Shown here: piece after piece, positions 16,692 through 24,129 of the stretch | Layout of the letters: each line of letters begins with the position of its first letter | How positions within the stretch are numbered: the stretch's first letter is position 1 | NCBI RefSeq assembly: GCF_000188155.2 | Contig: NZ_KE124774.1 | Coordinates: 3,168,356-3,232,355, forward strand | Length of the DNA stretch: 64,000 nucleotides | Reading direction: 5' to 3' | From: Methylocystis sp. ATCC 49242 | GTDB lineage: Bacteria; Pseudomonadota; Alphaproteobacteria; Rhizobiales; Beijerinckiaceae | The notes under the pieces: model-generated | The model's database searches: none | What the model was told of the DNA's origin: nothing | Seen by the model: only the letters and a program-made list of their open reading frames with translations | Position numbers and translations under genes: made by a program

Positions 16692-16869
16692 TGGCTCAAC
16701 CGGTCGCTAGCTGCCGCCGACGCCTGCGCCTGAACCTTCAGGCGACGCCTGCCGCAAAACAGTCGCGGCGCGGGCCCTGTCGGACGCGCGCCACGTATTC
16801 GGACACGCTTATAGCTGCTCGGCCCCCATACGCCAAGTGGAAAAGCGAGAGGTCCCGCCGGGCCGCGCT

Positions 16870-18072
16870 TCAGGCGACCGCGCGGGCGAGCTTTGCGAGT
16901 TCCGCCGGCAGCATCTCCAGCTCCTCGCGGGTCGGCGGCGCGATTTTCGCCGCGAGCCCGGTCGCGGCGGCGCTCCTGAACTCGGCCGGAAGGTTCTTCG
17001 GATCATAGGCCACGCCGTCCTTGTCGTCGATGCGGCAGGGGCGGCCGAGCTTGGCGAGCACGCTCCAGTGCAGGCGCTCGTTGATATGCTTCTCCTTCGC
17101 GTCGCCGGCGTTGGTGAAATAGCTGTGGCCGAGGGCGTCGGGCGAGAACATCCGGCGGTAGCGCGGGAACATCGTGTCGATCACCCAGCCCCTGGAGGAA
17201 TTGTAGATTTCGCCGTCGATGTCGGGCTTCACGAGATTGCGGACCTCGTCGAGGTCGAAGGCGAGGCCGGTGAGGGCGCGCGTCCTGGCGATCATCCACA
17301 GCAGCGCGATGTCCGAGAGGCCCGGATTGGGATAGCCGCCGCCAACATTGCAATGGACGCCGGGGAACCAGTTCTGTTCGACATTGTCCGGCATGGGCGC
17401 GTCCTTCTCGATCGTCCAGAAGGTCGGCGTGAAGGGCCGGCGATGTTCGTCGACGCCGATGGCGTGAAGGCCATGGTCGACCTGGGGGCAGAATTTCGTG
17501 TCCTGAAAACCGAAGACCGCGAGCGAGAGGTAGCGCGCGAGCGGCGCGAGGCCGACGCCCGCCGGAACGCCATAGGAGCCGACCGTGTCGAAGACCCCGA
17601 GCAGCTTGATGCGATTGTTGGTCTGGTAGTCGGGGCCGCGAGGGGTCGTTCCCCGGCGCGAGTCCCTGCGCGCGCGGAAATTGGTCCAGGCGATGTCGAG
17701 AAGCTTCTTGTCCTTTCTCTTCGGGATGCCGGCCGCGCCGATCAGGCCGGCAAGCGCCCGTGCGGCGTAGGCGCCGCGGGAAAAGCCGAAGATGTAAAGC
17801 TCCTGATCGTCCTGGTAATTGTCGATTACGCATTCATAGGCGTCCTGCACGATCTTGCGCAGGCCGATGCCGATCGCGCCGCCGAGGAGCCGCTCGAGCA
17901 CGAGCCCGTCCGAGCCGACGCCGTCGAAATAATGAAGGCGCTGCTCGACCCCGCCGCTCTCGCGCAGAATGAGCCGGGCGAAGGTCTGTTTCGCCGCGGC
18001 GAGCGTGGAAATATTGGTGTGGTCGCGCGGCGTGTTCCAGGTGCCGTCGAGCAGAATGACATTGCGGATCAT
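16870..18072 (-). CDS. DUF2235 alpha/beta-hydrolase (Tle1-like phospholipase fold)
   Basis: A 400-residue protein of the DUF2235/Tle1-like catalytic family. It opens MIRNVILLDGTWN, containing the family GTWN motif. The nucleophile elbow GFSRG (residues 96-100) gives Ser98, followed by AYAARALAGL. An HCNVGGGYPNP block in the C-terminal half is also family-typical and may carry the catalytic His. No signal peptide. The ATG at 18072 has a GGAGGG ribosome site; the frame runs 38 codons further upstream without family similarity. Some relatives are type VI secretion lipases, but no secretion genes are nearby, so it is more likely a housekeeping or accessory hydrolase. Substrate unknown. Confidence 0.85.
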   Translation of the reverse strand: MIRNVILLDGTWNTPRDHTNISTLAAAKQTFARLILRESGGVEQRLHYFDGVGSDGLVLERLLGGAIGIGLRKIVQDAYECVIDNYQDDQELYIFGFSRGAYAARALAGLIGAAGIPKRKDKKLLDIAWTNFRARRDSRRGTTPRGPDYQTNNRIKLLGVFDTVGSYGVPAGVGLAPLARYLSLAVFGFQDTKFCPQVDHGLHAIGVDEHRRPFTPTFWTIEKDAPMPDNVEQNWFPGVHCNVGGGYPNPGLSDIALLWMIARTRALTGLAFDLDEVRNLVKPDIDGEIYNSSRGWVIDTMFPRYRRMFSPDALGHSYFTNAGDAKEKHINERLHWSVLAKLGRPCRIDDKDGVAYDPKNLPAEFRSAAATGLAAKIAPPTREELEMLPAELAKLARAVA

Positions 18073-18249
18073 GGTCCCTCCAATCGGCGCCGCGCGGAAG
18101 AACAAATTCGGGAGCGAACAAAAGGTCTTGGGCTTATGCCGGCGCGTCGACAATGGTGGCGCCGTTCCCGGGCGGCGGCAAGCCATTGCCGGGCGCGGGT
18201 CTCAGCCGCTATGAAAACAGGGCTTCGCACGCAGCAGTGGAGGATTTTC

Positions 18250-18594
18250 ATGCGCGCTCACCCGCTTTTCGTCGCCGGACTCGCCGCAGTAGCGCTCGCC
18301 GGCTGCAACGCCGGCCGCTCGCCGCAGGTTGCGACGATCCCGCCGGGCCCTCCGTTGCGCGCGCCGTCGGCGGCGGATTTCCAGTCGCCGGAAGGCTCGG
18401 GCTGCGCCGGCGCGATCAGCCGCTATCGCTCGGTCATCGAGAACGATCATTCGATGGGCCATGTGAACCAGAGCGTCTACAACCAGATCCAGGGTGAGAT
18501 TTCGGAAGCCTCTTCCGCGTGTTCGGGAGGACAGGACGCCAAGGCCCTCTCGCTCGTGCGCGCCTCGAAGTCGCGTCACGGCTATCCGGGCTGA
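18250..18594 (+). CDS. Small putative lipoprotein
   Basis: A 114-residue protein with a lipoprotein signal peptide: basic start, hydrophobic core and a lipobox LAGC with the lipidated Cys at about residue 19. The mature part has two further Cys residues that could form a disulphide, and a segment with RYRSVIENDHSMGHVN. A GGAGG ribosome site lies 5 bp before the ATG. I do not recognise a named family. It is divergent from the DUF2235 gene, 177 bp away. Confidence 0.7.
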   Translation: MRAHPLFVAGLAAVALAGCNAGRSPQVATIPPGPPLRAPSAADFQSPEGSGCAGAISRYRSVIENDHSMGHVNQSVYNQIQGEISEASSACSGGQDAKALSLVRASKSRHGYPG

Positions 18595-18647
18595 TGGGCT
18601 TGTGTCGGAAAAAAGACAGTCGAAAGTAAGAAAAAGGCCAATCAATA

Positions 18648-18670
18648 CAGTCTGGAAACAATCCAGACTG
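18648..18670. promoter_or_regulatory. Perfect inverted repeat upstream of the cupredoxin/FTR1 genes
   Basis: CAGTCTGGA (18648-18656) and TCCAGACTG (18662-18670) form a 9-bp perfect dyad around a 5-nt centre. It is 53 bp past the lipoprotein stop and 65 bp before the cupredoxin start. No T-run follows, so it is either a weak terminator of the upstream gene or an operator for the iron-uptake pair. It does not match a RirA or Irr box that I recognise. Confidence 0.45.
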
Positions 18671-18734
18671 GGCCCTTTGACGTTTGCGATTCCGGCGCCT
18701 ACGTTGATGTTGCCATCCTCAACAAGGAACCAAG

Positions 18735-19079
18735 ATGCGTAATTCGGGAAAGGCGTCTTTTTTGCGCGTCGCTTCGGCGGCGTTTTTCGCGGCCGGTTTT
18801 GCAGGGGCCGCGGCCGCCGAGACCTATACGCTGACCATCAAGGATCATCGCTTCGATCCTGCGGAGCTGCGCATACCCGCCGACAAGGCGGCGACGCTCG
18901 TCGTGAAGAACCTCGACGCGACGCCGGAAGAATTCGAGTCGAAGCCGCTCCGCATCGAGAAGGTCGTGCCCGCGAACAGCGAGGCGACCTTCCAGATTCG
19001 CGCGCTGAAAGCCGGCCGCTACAAATTCTTCGGAGAGTTCCACGAGGACAGCGCCAAGGGCGAGATCGTCGCGGAATAA
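18735..19079 (+). CDS. Periplasmic cupredoxin-domain protein, partner of the FTR1 iron permease
   Basis: A 114-residue exported protein: signal peptide to about residue 29 (ending AGAAAA), then one cupredoxin_1 domain (YTLTIKDHRFDPAELRIPADK ... GRYKFFGEFHED). No Cys is present in the mature domain, so a classical type 1 copper site cannot form; only His and acidic residues remain as possible ligands. It is 3 bp upstream of the FTR1 permease, resembling the FtrB-FtrC arrangement of ferrous-iron uptake systems. The likely role is binding or oxidising iron, or delivering it to the permease in the periplasm. Confidence 0.8.
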   Translation: MRNSGKASFLRVASAAFFAAGFAGAAAAETYTLTIKDHRFDPAELRIPADKAATLVVKNLDATPEEFESKPLRIEKVVPANSEATFQIRALKAGRYKFFGEFHEDSAKGEIVAE

Positions 19080-19082
19080 TCC

Positions 19083-19913
19083 ATGCTCGGCGCGCTCATC
19101 ATCGTCTTCCGCGAGGCCATTGAAGCGGGCCTCATCATCGGCATCGTCGCGGCCGTGACGCGCGGCGTCGCCGGTTCGCGCGGCTTCATCGCGGGCGGCG
19201 TCGGGGCCGGCGTCATCGGCGCGATGATTGTCGCCTTCTTCGCCGACCGCCTGTCGCAATCCTTCGCCGGCAGCGGGCAGGAGCTGTTCAACGCGGCGGT
19301 GCTCGCGCTCGCCGTCGTCATGCTCGCCTGGCACAACATCTGGATGTCCCGCCACGGCCGCGAGCTTGCGCAGGAGCTTTCGGACGTCGGCCGCGCCGTG
19401 GCGCGCGGCGACCGCACGCTGTTTGCGCTCGCAACGGTCGTGGGGCTCGCCGTGCTGCGCGAGGGCGCGGAAGTCGCCTTGTTTCTCTACGGCGTTCTCG
19501 CCTCGGGCGAGTCGGCGTGGGATGTTTTCGCCGGCGGGCTCGCGGGCCTCGGCCTCGGCGCCGTCACCAGCGTCGCGACCTTCTATGGCCTCGTCACCAT
19601 TCCGCCGCGCCATCTCTTCGCCGTCACCACGACGCTGATCACGCTGCTCGCGGCGGGCCTCGCGGCGCAGTGCGTCGCCATCCTGCAGCAGGCGGGGATC
19701 GTCACCGCGCTTTCCGACACGCTGTGGGACACGTCCTGGATTCTCTCGGACAAGAGCATCGCAGGCCGCGTTCTGCACACGCTGATCGGCTATGCGGACC
19801 AGCCGTCGCAAATGCAGGTCGTAATCTATGTGGCGACCATCGTCGCGATCGTCGCGGCGACGAAACTCACCGCGCTGCGTCCGCCTGCAGCCGTGCGGGC
19901 GCCGGCGGAGTGA
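19083..19913 (+). CDS. FTR1-family iron permease (EfeU/FtrC type)
   Basis: Inner-membrane high-affinity iron permease, 276 residues with about seven transmembrane segments. Two R-E-x-x-E iron-binding motifs are visible, one in helix 1 (REAIEAG, near residue 10) and one in REGAEVA (near residue 125). Translation begins 3 bp after the cupredoxin stop, so the two are co-translated. The FtrA/P19-like and FtrD ferredoxin-like genes of four-gene systems are absent here. Confidence 0.9.
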   Translation: MLGALIIVFREAIEAGLIIGIVAAVTRGVAGSRGFIAGGVGAGVIGAMIVAFFADRLSQSFAGSGQELFNAAVLALAVVMLAWHNIWMSRHGRELAQELSDVGRAVARGDRTLFALATVVGLAVLREGAEVALFLYGVLASGESAWDVFAGGLAGLGLGAVTSVATFYGLVTIPPRHLFAVTTTLITLLAAGLAAQCVAILQQAGIVTALSDTLWDTSWILSDKSIAGRVLHTLIGYADQPSQMQVVIYVATIVAIVAATKLTALRPPAAVRAPAE

Positions 19914-19922
19914 GGGCGCGGT

Positions 19923-20348
19923 TCAGTCCCGCGTCGCAATATTGATCTTCTTGATCACACGCTCGGGCTCCGGCCTCACGAGGTCGACCGACAGCAGCCC
20001 GTTCACCAGATCGGCGCCCAGCACCTGCATGCCCTCGGCGAGGAGGAAGGCGCGCTGGAACTGGCGCGCGGCGATGCCGCGATGCAGGAAGTGCCTCTCG
20101 CGCTCCTCCGCCTGCCGGCCGCGGATGACGAGCTGATTCTCTTCGAGCGAGACGTCGAGCTGATCGCGGGTGAAGCCGGCGACGGCGAGCGTGATGCGCA
20201 ACCGCTCCGGCTCGCTCTCGCTCCTCGGCAGGCGCTCGATGTTGTAGGGAGGATAACCGTCCGAGCCGCTGCGCGCGACGCGGTCCAGAGCGCGTTCGAT
20301 TTCGTCGAAACCCAAAAGAAATGGCGAATTAAGCGGCGGACGTGACAT
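19923..20348 (-). CDS. Small heat-shock protein, Hsp20/alpha-crystallin family
   Basis: ATP-independent holdase chaperone of 141 residues. It starts MSRPPLNSPFLLGFDEIERALDR, a class A rhizobial sHsp-type N-terminus, with YPPYNIER leading into the alpha-crystallin domain. LRITLAVAGF and LLSVDLVRPEPER are typical strands, and an I-x-I-type tail (INIA) ends the protein. An excellent RpoH-type promoter lies about 60 bp upstream. In many relatives DUF1150 is the neighbour; here it is not. Confidence 0.93.
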   Translation of the reverse strand: MSRPPLNSPFLLGFDEIERALDRVARSGSDGYPPYNIERLPRSESEPERLRITLAVAGFTRDQLDVSLEENQLVIRGRQAEERERHFLHRGIAARQFQRAFLLAEGMQVLGADLVNGLLSVDLVRPEPERVIKKINIATRD

Positions 20349-20409
20349 GTCGCGAAGCCCTTCTGGCGCCTCAAATCCCGGAACCCTTCAGGCGTCCCGG
20401 CCCCGACTT

Positions 20410-20438
20410 ATATGGCCGAGCGGGCGCGCCGGTTCAAG
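20410..20438 (-). promoter_or_regulatory. RpoH (sigma-32)-type promoter of hsp20
   Basis: On the minus strand CTTGAA (20438-20433) and CCATAT (20415-20410) are separated by 17 bp, matching the alphaproteobacterial heat-shock consensus CTTGAA-N16/17-CCATNT. The predicted start is near 20402, giving a leader of ~55 nt before the hsp20 ATG at 20348. Confidence 0.75.
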
Positions 20439-20511
20439 ATTGCCGCCATTGACGGCGCGGCGCGGAGCGCCCATCTGCGGACAATCGTTTCTCGCGCCCC
20501 GAAGAGTCCTC

Positions 20512-20937
20512 ATGCAACAGCGGCTGGGCCTTGCCGTTTCTTTCGACCTTGCGGCGATGTTTCTCGCCGGGAGCGCCCGCGCCGAGGAGCCGCCGCCCGT
20601 CGTCGCGCCCGAGGGCGACCGTTTTTCGCTCACCCCCGCCGACGGCGGCTTCCTGCGGCTCAACAAGGACACGGGGGCGGTCTCCTATTGCTCGGTGAAG
20701 GACGGCGTCTCCGTGTGCCGGCTGGGCGCCGACGAACGCGCGGCGCTGGAGGCCGAGATCGCGAGGCTGCGTGCGGAAAACGCGCAACTGAAGGCTGCGG
20801 CTAGCGCCGCGCCGGGCCGTCCCTCGACGCTGCCGGGCGAAGAGGAGTTCGAGCGCGCGCTCTCCTTTACCGAGCGGTTTCTGCGACGCATAATGCGACT
20901 CTTCCGCGAGGAAGCGCCGGCGGGAGGCGGGCTGTGA
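20512..20937 (+). CDS. Exported protein with a C-terminal coiled coil, unknown function
   Basis: A 141-residue protein: signal peptide (residues 1-24, ending GSARA), a short domain with GGFLRLNKDTGAVSYCSVKDG and two Cys residues, then a coiled coil (ALEAEIARLRAENAQLKAA) and a C-terminal basic/amphipathic segment. The 'L-N-K-x-T-G-x-V-x-x-C' pattern recurs in small alphaproteobacterial periplasmic proteins. Its stop overlaps the GTG start of the next gene (GTGA), so it heads a three-gene coupled operon. Confidence 0.75.
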   Translation: MQQRLGLAVSFDLAAMFLAGSARAEEPPPVVAPEGDRFSLTPADGGFLRLNKDTGAVSYCSVKDGVSVCRLGADERAALEAEIARLRAENAQLKAAASAAPGRPSTLPGEEEFERALSFTERFLRRIMRLFREEAPAGGGL

Positions 20938-21332
20938 CGGATCAGGGACCCTTCGCCAACTGGCCGCATCTGGACAAGCCAAAACCGCCGCGTCCGGAGC
21001 GCGAATTTCTCGTCCTTCCCGGCTCTACGGAAACGGAACCCGAACCCATGGCGTCGAACAACAACGCGCTCGAAAATTTCCTCGGCGGCTCGCCGCTCAA
21101 CGTCTTCGTGCGGCTGTTCTTCATCTCGCTCGTCGTCGGCGCGCTGCTGATGTGGCTGGAGCTGCGGCCGATCGACATTCTGCGCGGCGTGCAGGCCTTC
21201 TTCGACCGCATCTATCAATTGGGCTTCGGCGCGGTGAAGGAGGTCGCGAGCTATGTGCTGGCCGGCGCCGTCTTCGTCGTGCCGGCGTGGTTCGTGTTGC
21301 GACTGCTGAATATCGGCGGAGGCAAGCGGTGA
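20934..21332 (+). CDS. DUF6460-like integral membrane protein
   Basis: A 132-residue protein with a Pro-rich cytoplasmic N-terminus. It has a FLGGSPLNVFVRLFFISLVVGALL segment (read as motif FLGGSPL plus TM1) and a second transmembrane helix at about 102-125. The internal MASNNNALENFLGG is where shorter homologues begin, so the N-terminal 38 residues may be an extension or the start may be at 21048. The GTG at 20934 overlaps the preceding stop, favouring the longer form. Function unknown; probably an inner-membrane protein working with its two coupled neighbours. Confidence 0.7.
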   Translation: MTDQGPFANWPHLDKPKPPRPEREFLVLPGSTETEPEPMASNNNALENFLGGSPLNVFVRLFFISLVVGALLMWLELRPIDILRGVQAFFDRIYQLGFGAVKEVASYVLAGAVFVVPAWFVLRLLNIGGGKR

Positions 21333-21616
21333 AACGCGCTGTTTTTCTTTCACTTGTTCTCGCTGGCTCGCCCGCCGTCGCGGCGAGCCCCGACGCGTGG
21401 GAAGAATTTCGCGCCAATGTGAAGAAGGCCTGCGCGAAACTTGCGGCCGCGGAGCTGGAAAATCCCTCGATCTGGGTCGACCCCTTCGGCACAGAAAGCT
21501 ATGGCGTCGCCATCGCGAAGGGCCCGTCAAAATACGACAAGTCGCAACAAGAGGTTGTCTGCGTCTTCGACAAGCGGAGTGAGAAGGCGGAAGCGACTTC
21601 CGCATTCAAGCGCTGA
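21329..21616 (+). CDS. Small secreted protein, unknown function
   Basis: A 95-residue protein starting with GTG inside the stop of the previous gene (GTGA overlap). A signal peptide (MKRAVFLSLVLAGSPAVAA) is followed by a mature part with two Cys residues and a WVDPFGTESYGVAIAKG segment. I do not recognise a characterised family. The third and last member of a tightly coupled periplasmic/membrane/periplasmic trio. Confidence 0.7.
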   Translation: MKRAVFLSLVLAGSPAVAASPDAWEEFRANVKKACAKLAAAELENPSIWVDPFGTESYGVAIAKGPSKYDKSQQEVVCVFDKRSEKAEATSAFKR

Positions 21617-21636
21617 ACGGGCGCTCATCCCGCCAT

Positions 21637-21685
21637 AGAGCGCGTTCAGGAAAAGTGTCGGCGGTTTTCCGTTCGAACGCGCGAC
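21637..21685. repeat. Palindromic intergenic repeat of the rhizobial RIME/REP-like type
   Basis: Imperfect palindrome: GCGCGTTC (21640-21647) pairs with GAACGCGC (21675-21682), and GGAAAA (21649-21654) with TTTTCC (21665-21670), around a GTGTCGGCGG loop. The GAAAAGTGT...GGTTTTCC layout is the hallmark of a dispersed palindromic element common between genes in Rhizobiales. Only one copy was seen in this window. Confidence 0.65.
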
Positions 21686-21702
21686 AAGTTATGAAGCGAG
21701 AC

Positions 21703-21734
21703 CAAATTCGACGAATTGGAATTCGCCGAATTTG
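21703..21734. terminator. AT-rich hairpin between convergent genes
   Basis: CAAATTCG pairs with CGAATTTG (outer 8 bp) and GAATT with AATTC (inner 5 bp). It lies between the convergent stops at 21616 and 21737. It lacks a clear T-run, so it is a weak or bidirectional terminator candidate. Confidence 0.45.
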
Positions 21735-21736
21735 AT

Positions 21737-22648
21737 TTAGCGCCGCCTTCTGATGCTCGACGTCAGATCGGGTTGATCGTCGGGCGTTTCCTCGAGCGCA
21801 TCCCGGCGCGGCGGAACCGGCGTCGCGGCCGCGTTGATCGGGCCCAACCCGTCTCCTCCGCCCTCGAAGGCGGCGAGCGGCGGCTTGCCGGTCGTGTCGT
21901 TGTCCGTCTCCTCGCCGGCGCCGGCCTTTGCATTCTGCATCGCGACGAGCGGCGACTGATCCGGCGGCGGCAGGGTTTCCTGCGGCGCGGGCTTGCAGAT
22001 GGTGCGGCCCGAGCGGCCGTGCTGCGCCAGATCCACATGAATATGATTGTAGTGGAAGGCGTTGGATCCCGGCGACAAGACGGTCGAGAAATGGCCGCAG
22101 GAGCCGCGATGCACGTCCATCAGAAAGGCGCGGGTCTGCTCGTCGCCGCGCCACCAGTCGCGCACCAGCGTGATCTGACGTCCGTCGGCGAGCACGAAGC
22201 CGCCGATGTCGAGCGCATTGCCGAAGGAATGTTCCGAGAGCTGCGCGCCGCGCATATTGTTCATGCCCCGGCAGGCGTAGGAGCCCATCGAGTTGATCTG
22301 CACGACATTCTGGCCGAAGCGCGCCTGGGCCGCGGGCTGCACGGTATCGGCGAGCCATTGGTCGAGCTCCGCCACCATGGGGCAGTCGAGCGTCGCAGTG
22401 GCGTTGAACGTCACCGCCCCGCCCTGCAGCGCGGTCACCTTGAAGGGTTTGGTCAGCCCGCAAATGCCGGGGCCGTCGACCTCATTGGCGAGGGCGATGA
22501 ATTCGGAAGGGTGGACTTTTCTCTGCGCGATACAGGCGTTTTCGGCATGGGTCCGCCAGGCGGGGCGCTGGGGCCTGAAGGGCGCGGAACAGCCGGCGAG
22601 CGTCGCAAGAAACGCGAGGAGGAGGGGGAGCGAGACGCGGCGGGCCAT
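21737..22648 (-). CDS. Extensin-like C-terminal domain lipoprotein (M15-peptidase-like fold)
   Basis: A 303-residue envelope protein. A lipoprotein signal with lipobox LAGC (Cys at about 20) precedes the Extensin-like_C domain. This includes C-x-C spaced residues, SYACRGMNNM, the metal-site motif SEHSFGNALDIGGF and HYNHIHVDLA. The His/Asp set resembles LAS/M15 zinc peptidases (D,D-carboxypeptidase or endolysin type), so a peptidoglycan-processing role is likely. The last ~90 residues are low-complexity and probably disordered. Confidence 0.85.
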   Translation of the reverse strand: MARRVSLPLLLAFLATLAGCSAPFRPQRPAWRTHAENACIAQRKVHPSEFIALANEVDGPGICGLTKPFKVTALQGGAVTFNATATLDCPMVAELDQWLADTVQPAAQARFGQNVVQINSMGSYACRGMNNMRGAQLSEHSFGNALDIGGFVLADGRQITLVRDWWRGDEQTRAFLMDVHRGSCGHFSTVLSPGSNAFHYNHIHVDLAQHGRSGRTICKPAPQETLPPPDQSPLVAMQNAKAGAGEETDNDTTGKPPLAAFEGGGDGLGPINAAATPVPPRRDALEETPDDQPDLTSSIRRRR

Positions 22649-22717
22649 GCCGCGAAGTCTGCGGCGCGGGCGTTAATGCGAAGTCGAAAAATTTAGTTAA
22701 TAGTGAGATATTTCATG

Positions 22718-22745
22718 ACTGTGGCCGGGGAGCCCCGGCCACAGT
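22718..22745 (-). terminator. Very stable hairpin after the DUF2852 gene
   Basis: A perfect 13-bp GC-rich stem (22718-22730 with 22733-22745, 2-nt loop) lies 11 bp past the DUF2852 stop. No strong T-run follows on either strand; it may act as a terminator or as a 3'-end stabiliser. Confidence 0.6.
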
Positions 22746-22756
22746 GGAACGCATCT

Positions 22757-23230
22757 TTACTGCGTCCCGCCCTTGCGGGCGCGCATGAAGGAGTCGAACT
22801 CCGCCCGGTCGCGGGCGCGGCGCAGCTCCTCGATATGTTCGGCGAATTCGCGCTCGGCCTCCGCCAGCTTGCGGCGCTCTTCCTCGAGCCGGGCGAGTTC
22901 GCCCTCGCGCCATTCGTCGAAAGCGGCGTTGCCCGACGAGCGCATGAAGGACGGACCGCCCCAGCCGCGCGAGGCGTCGCGGGACACGTCTCCGAAGGCG
23001 GATTTCATCCGCGCCCCTTGTTCGCTGGCGAAGGAAAAGAGGTCGCCCTCATAGCCCCAGCCGCGCTGCCAGACCTTCCAGCACAGGATCGCGAGGCCGA
23101 GCGGCCAGAAGATGAAGAAGCCGAGGACAACCGCGGCGATTTCGTAAGGCTTCCAATGCGCGCACCCCTGGCGTCCCCAAGGGGAGTCCCCGGACGAGGA
23201 CGACATGCGGGAATAACGATGGCAGCTCAT
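22757..23230 (-). CDS. DUF2852 membrane protein
   Basis: A 157-residue protein. One transmembrane segment at about 29-50 (AAVVLGFFIFWPLGLAI) is followed by CWKVWQRGWGYEGD, then a long charged coiled coil (ARLEEERRKLAEAEREFAEHIEEL) at about 110-135. These match the DUF2852 pattern of Rhizobiales. The ATG at 23230 has a GGAG ribosome site 7 bp upstream; a second Met at codon 9 has none. A 27-bp palindrome lies just upstream, between this gene and tetR, and both genes point the same way. Function unknown. Confidence 0.8.
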   Translation of the reverse strand: MSCHRYSRMSSSSGDSPWGRQGCAHWKPYEIAAVVLGFFIFWPLGLAILCWKVWQRGWGYEGDLFSFASEQGARMKSAFGDVSRDASRGWGGPSFMRSSGNAAFDEWREGELARLEEERRKLAEAEREFAEHIEELRRARDRAEFDSFMRARKGGTQ

Positions 23231-23280
23231 GTTCGGCTCCGTTGCGATTACGCCGGGGCGGACCGTCGGGCCAGTCCGGC

Positions 23281-23307
23281 GATGTGAATGTTATAAACAT
23301 TAACATC
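23281..23307. promoter_or_regulatory. 27-bp palindrome, candidate TetR-type operator
   Basis: GATGT (23281-23285) and AATGTT (23287-23292) mirror AACATT (23296-23301) and ACATC (23303-23307) around ATA. One base pair between the arm blocks is not complementary. It is AT-rich against a GC-rich background. It lies 51 bp before the DUF2852 start and 56 bp after the tetR stop. Confidence 0.55.
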
Positions 23308-23362
23308 GCGTCCGGCAAGTCTCTCGCCGGCCCGATCGATATCGTCACTGCGCAGGAGCGGT

Positions 23363-23983
23363 TCAAGCCGGAGCGGCGCGGGCTCTTGCGACGGCGGCTT
23401 CCATGACGCCCTGCACGGCGCCTTCGAGAACCAGCGCGGGGTCGGCGGTGCGGGCGGGGTCGAAATGTCCGGAGACCGTGAGCATGGCGACGCCATGGGC
23501 CAGCGCCCAGACCTGCAAGGCGACATGACGCGCGCCCTGCGCAGGCGCGCGGGCCTCCTGCAGCCATGCGACCACGGCGCGCCAGAGAATTTCGAGCGCA
23601 TGGTCGGCCGCGCCGCCGGCCTGTGGATCGGCCAGCGTCGCCGCCTGTCCGAACATCGCCGTGTAGAGGCCCGTCTCCTCGTGGGCGAATTTGAGATAGG
23701 CTCCGCACATGGCGCGCATGGCGCTTTTTGCGTCGGGTCGCCCCTCGTTCCAGGCGGCCTCGATGCGCTCGCCGAAGATCTCGAATCCCTGCCGCGCCAG
23801 TTCGGCCAATAGAGCGTCGCGGCCGCTGAAATGCCGGTAGGGCGCGGCGGGCGTGACTCCGGCGCGGCGCGCCGCCTCCGCGAGCGTGAGCGCCGAGGGG
23901 CCGCCCTCGGCGAGAAGCTCGATCGCCGCGTCGACGAGCGCCTGCTTGAGCGATCCGTGATGATAGCGCCGCTTCTGATGCAC
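23363..23983 (-). CDS. TetR/AcrR-family transcriptional regulator with WHG-type C-terminal domain
   Basis: A 206-residue one-component regulator. The N-terminal helix-turn-helix spans about 10-57 (ALVDAAIELLAEGGPSALTLAEAARRAGVTPAAPYRHF, by motif: LTLAEAARRAGV and YRHFSGRDALL). The ligand-binding domain carries W-x-x-x-H-G-like ALAHGVAML. It probably represses its own transcription unit and perhaps the DUF2852 gene downstream. The palindrome between the two genes is a candidate site. Confidence 0.88.
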   Translation of the reverse strand: MHQKRRYHHGSLKQALVDAAIELLAEGGPSALTLAEAARRAGVTPAAPYRHFSGRDALLAELARQGFEIFGERIEAAWNEGRPDAKSAMRAMCGAYLKFAHEETGLYTAMFGQAATLADPQAGGAADHALEILWRAVVAWLQEARAPAQGARHVALQVWALAHGVAMLTVSGHFDPARTADPALVLEGAVQGVMEAAVARARAAPA

Positions 23984-24129
23984 TGGCCGCCTCTTCCCCG
24001 GGCGCCGGCGTCATCCCGCCGCCCCGATCAGAAGAACAGGGTTGCGGACGCGCCGAATGGCGTTAACCTTGCATCGACACCGCGCCGTCTACGCCCGTCG
24101 TCACGGGCGCCGCCGACAGGAGCGCCGCA

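Noticed and set aside
16692-16869. tRNA-Trp gene expected upstream of secE in many bacteria
   Set aside because: No acceptor/T-loop pattern or terminal CCA could be found on either strand.
16837-18249. Plus-strand frame running opposite the DUF2235 gene into the lipoprotein gene
   Set aside because: Only the last 345 bp (from 18250) have a ribosome site, signal peptide and lipobox. The upstream part is antisense to a clear DUF2235 hydrolase.
20349-20402. ROSE-type RNA thermometer in the hsp20 leader
   Set aside because: The leader is short and I could not pair the ribosome-site region into the typical ROSE hairpin; the RpoH promoter suffices to explain heat control.
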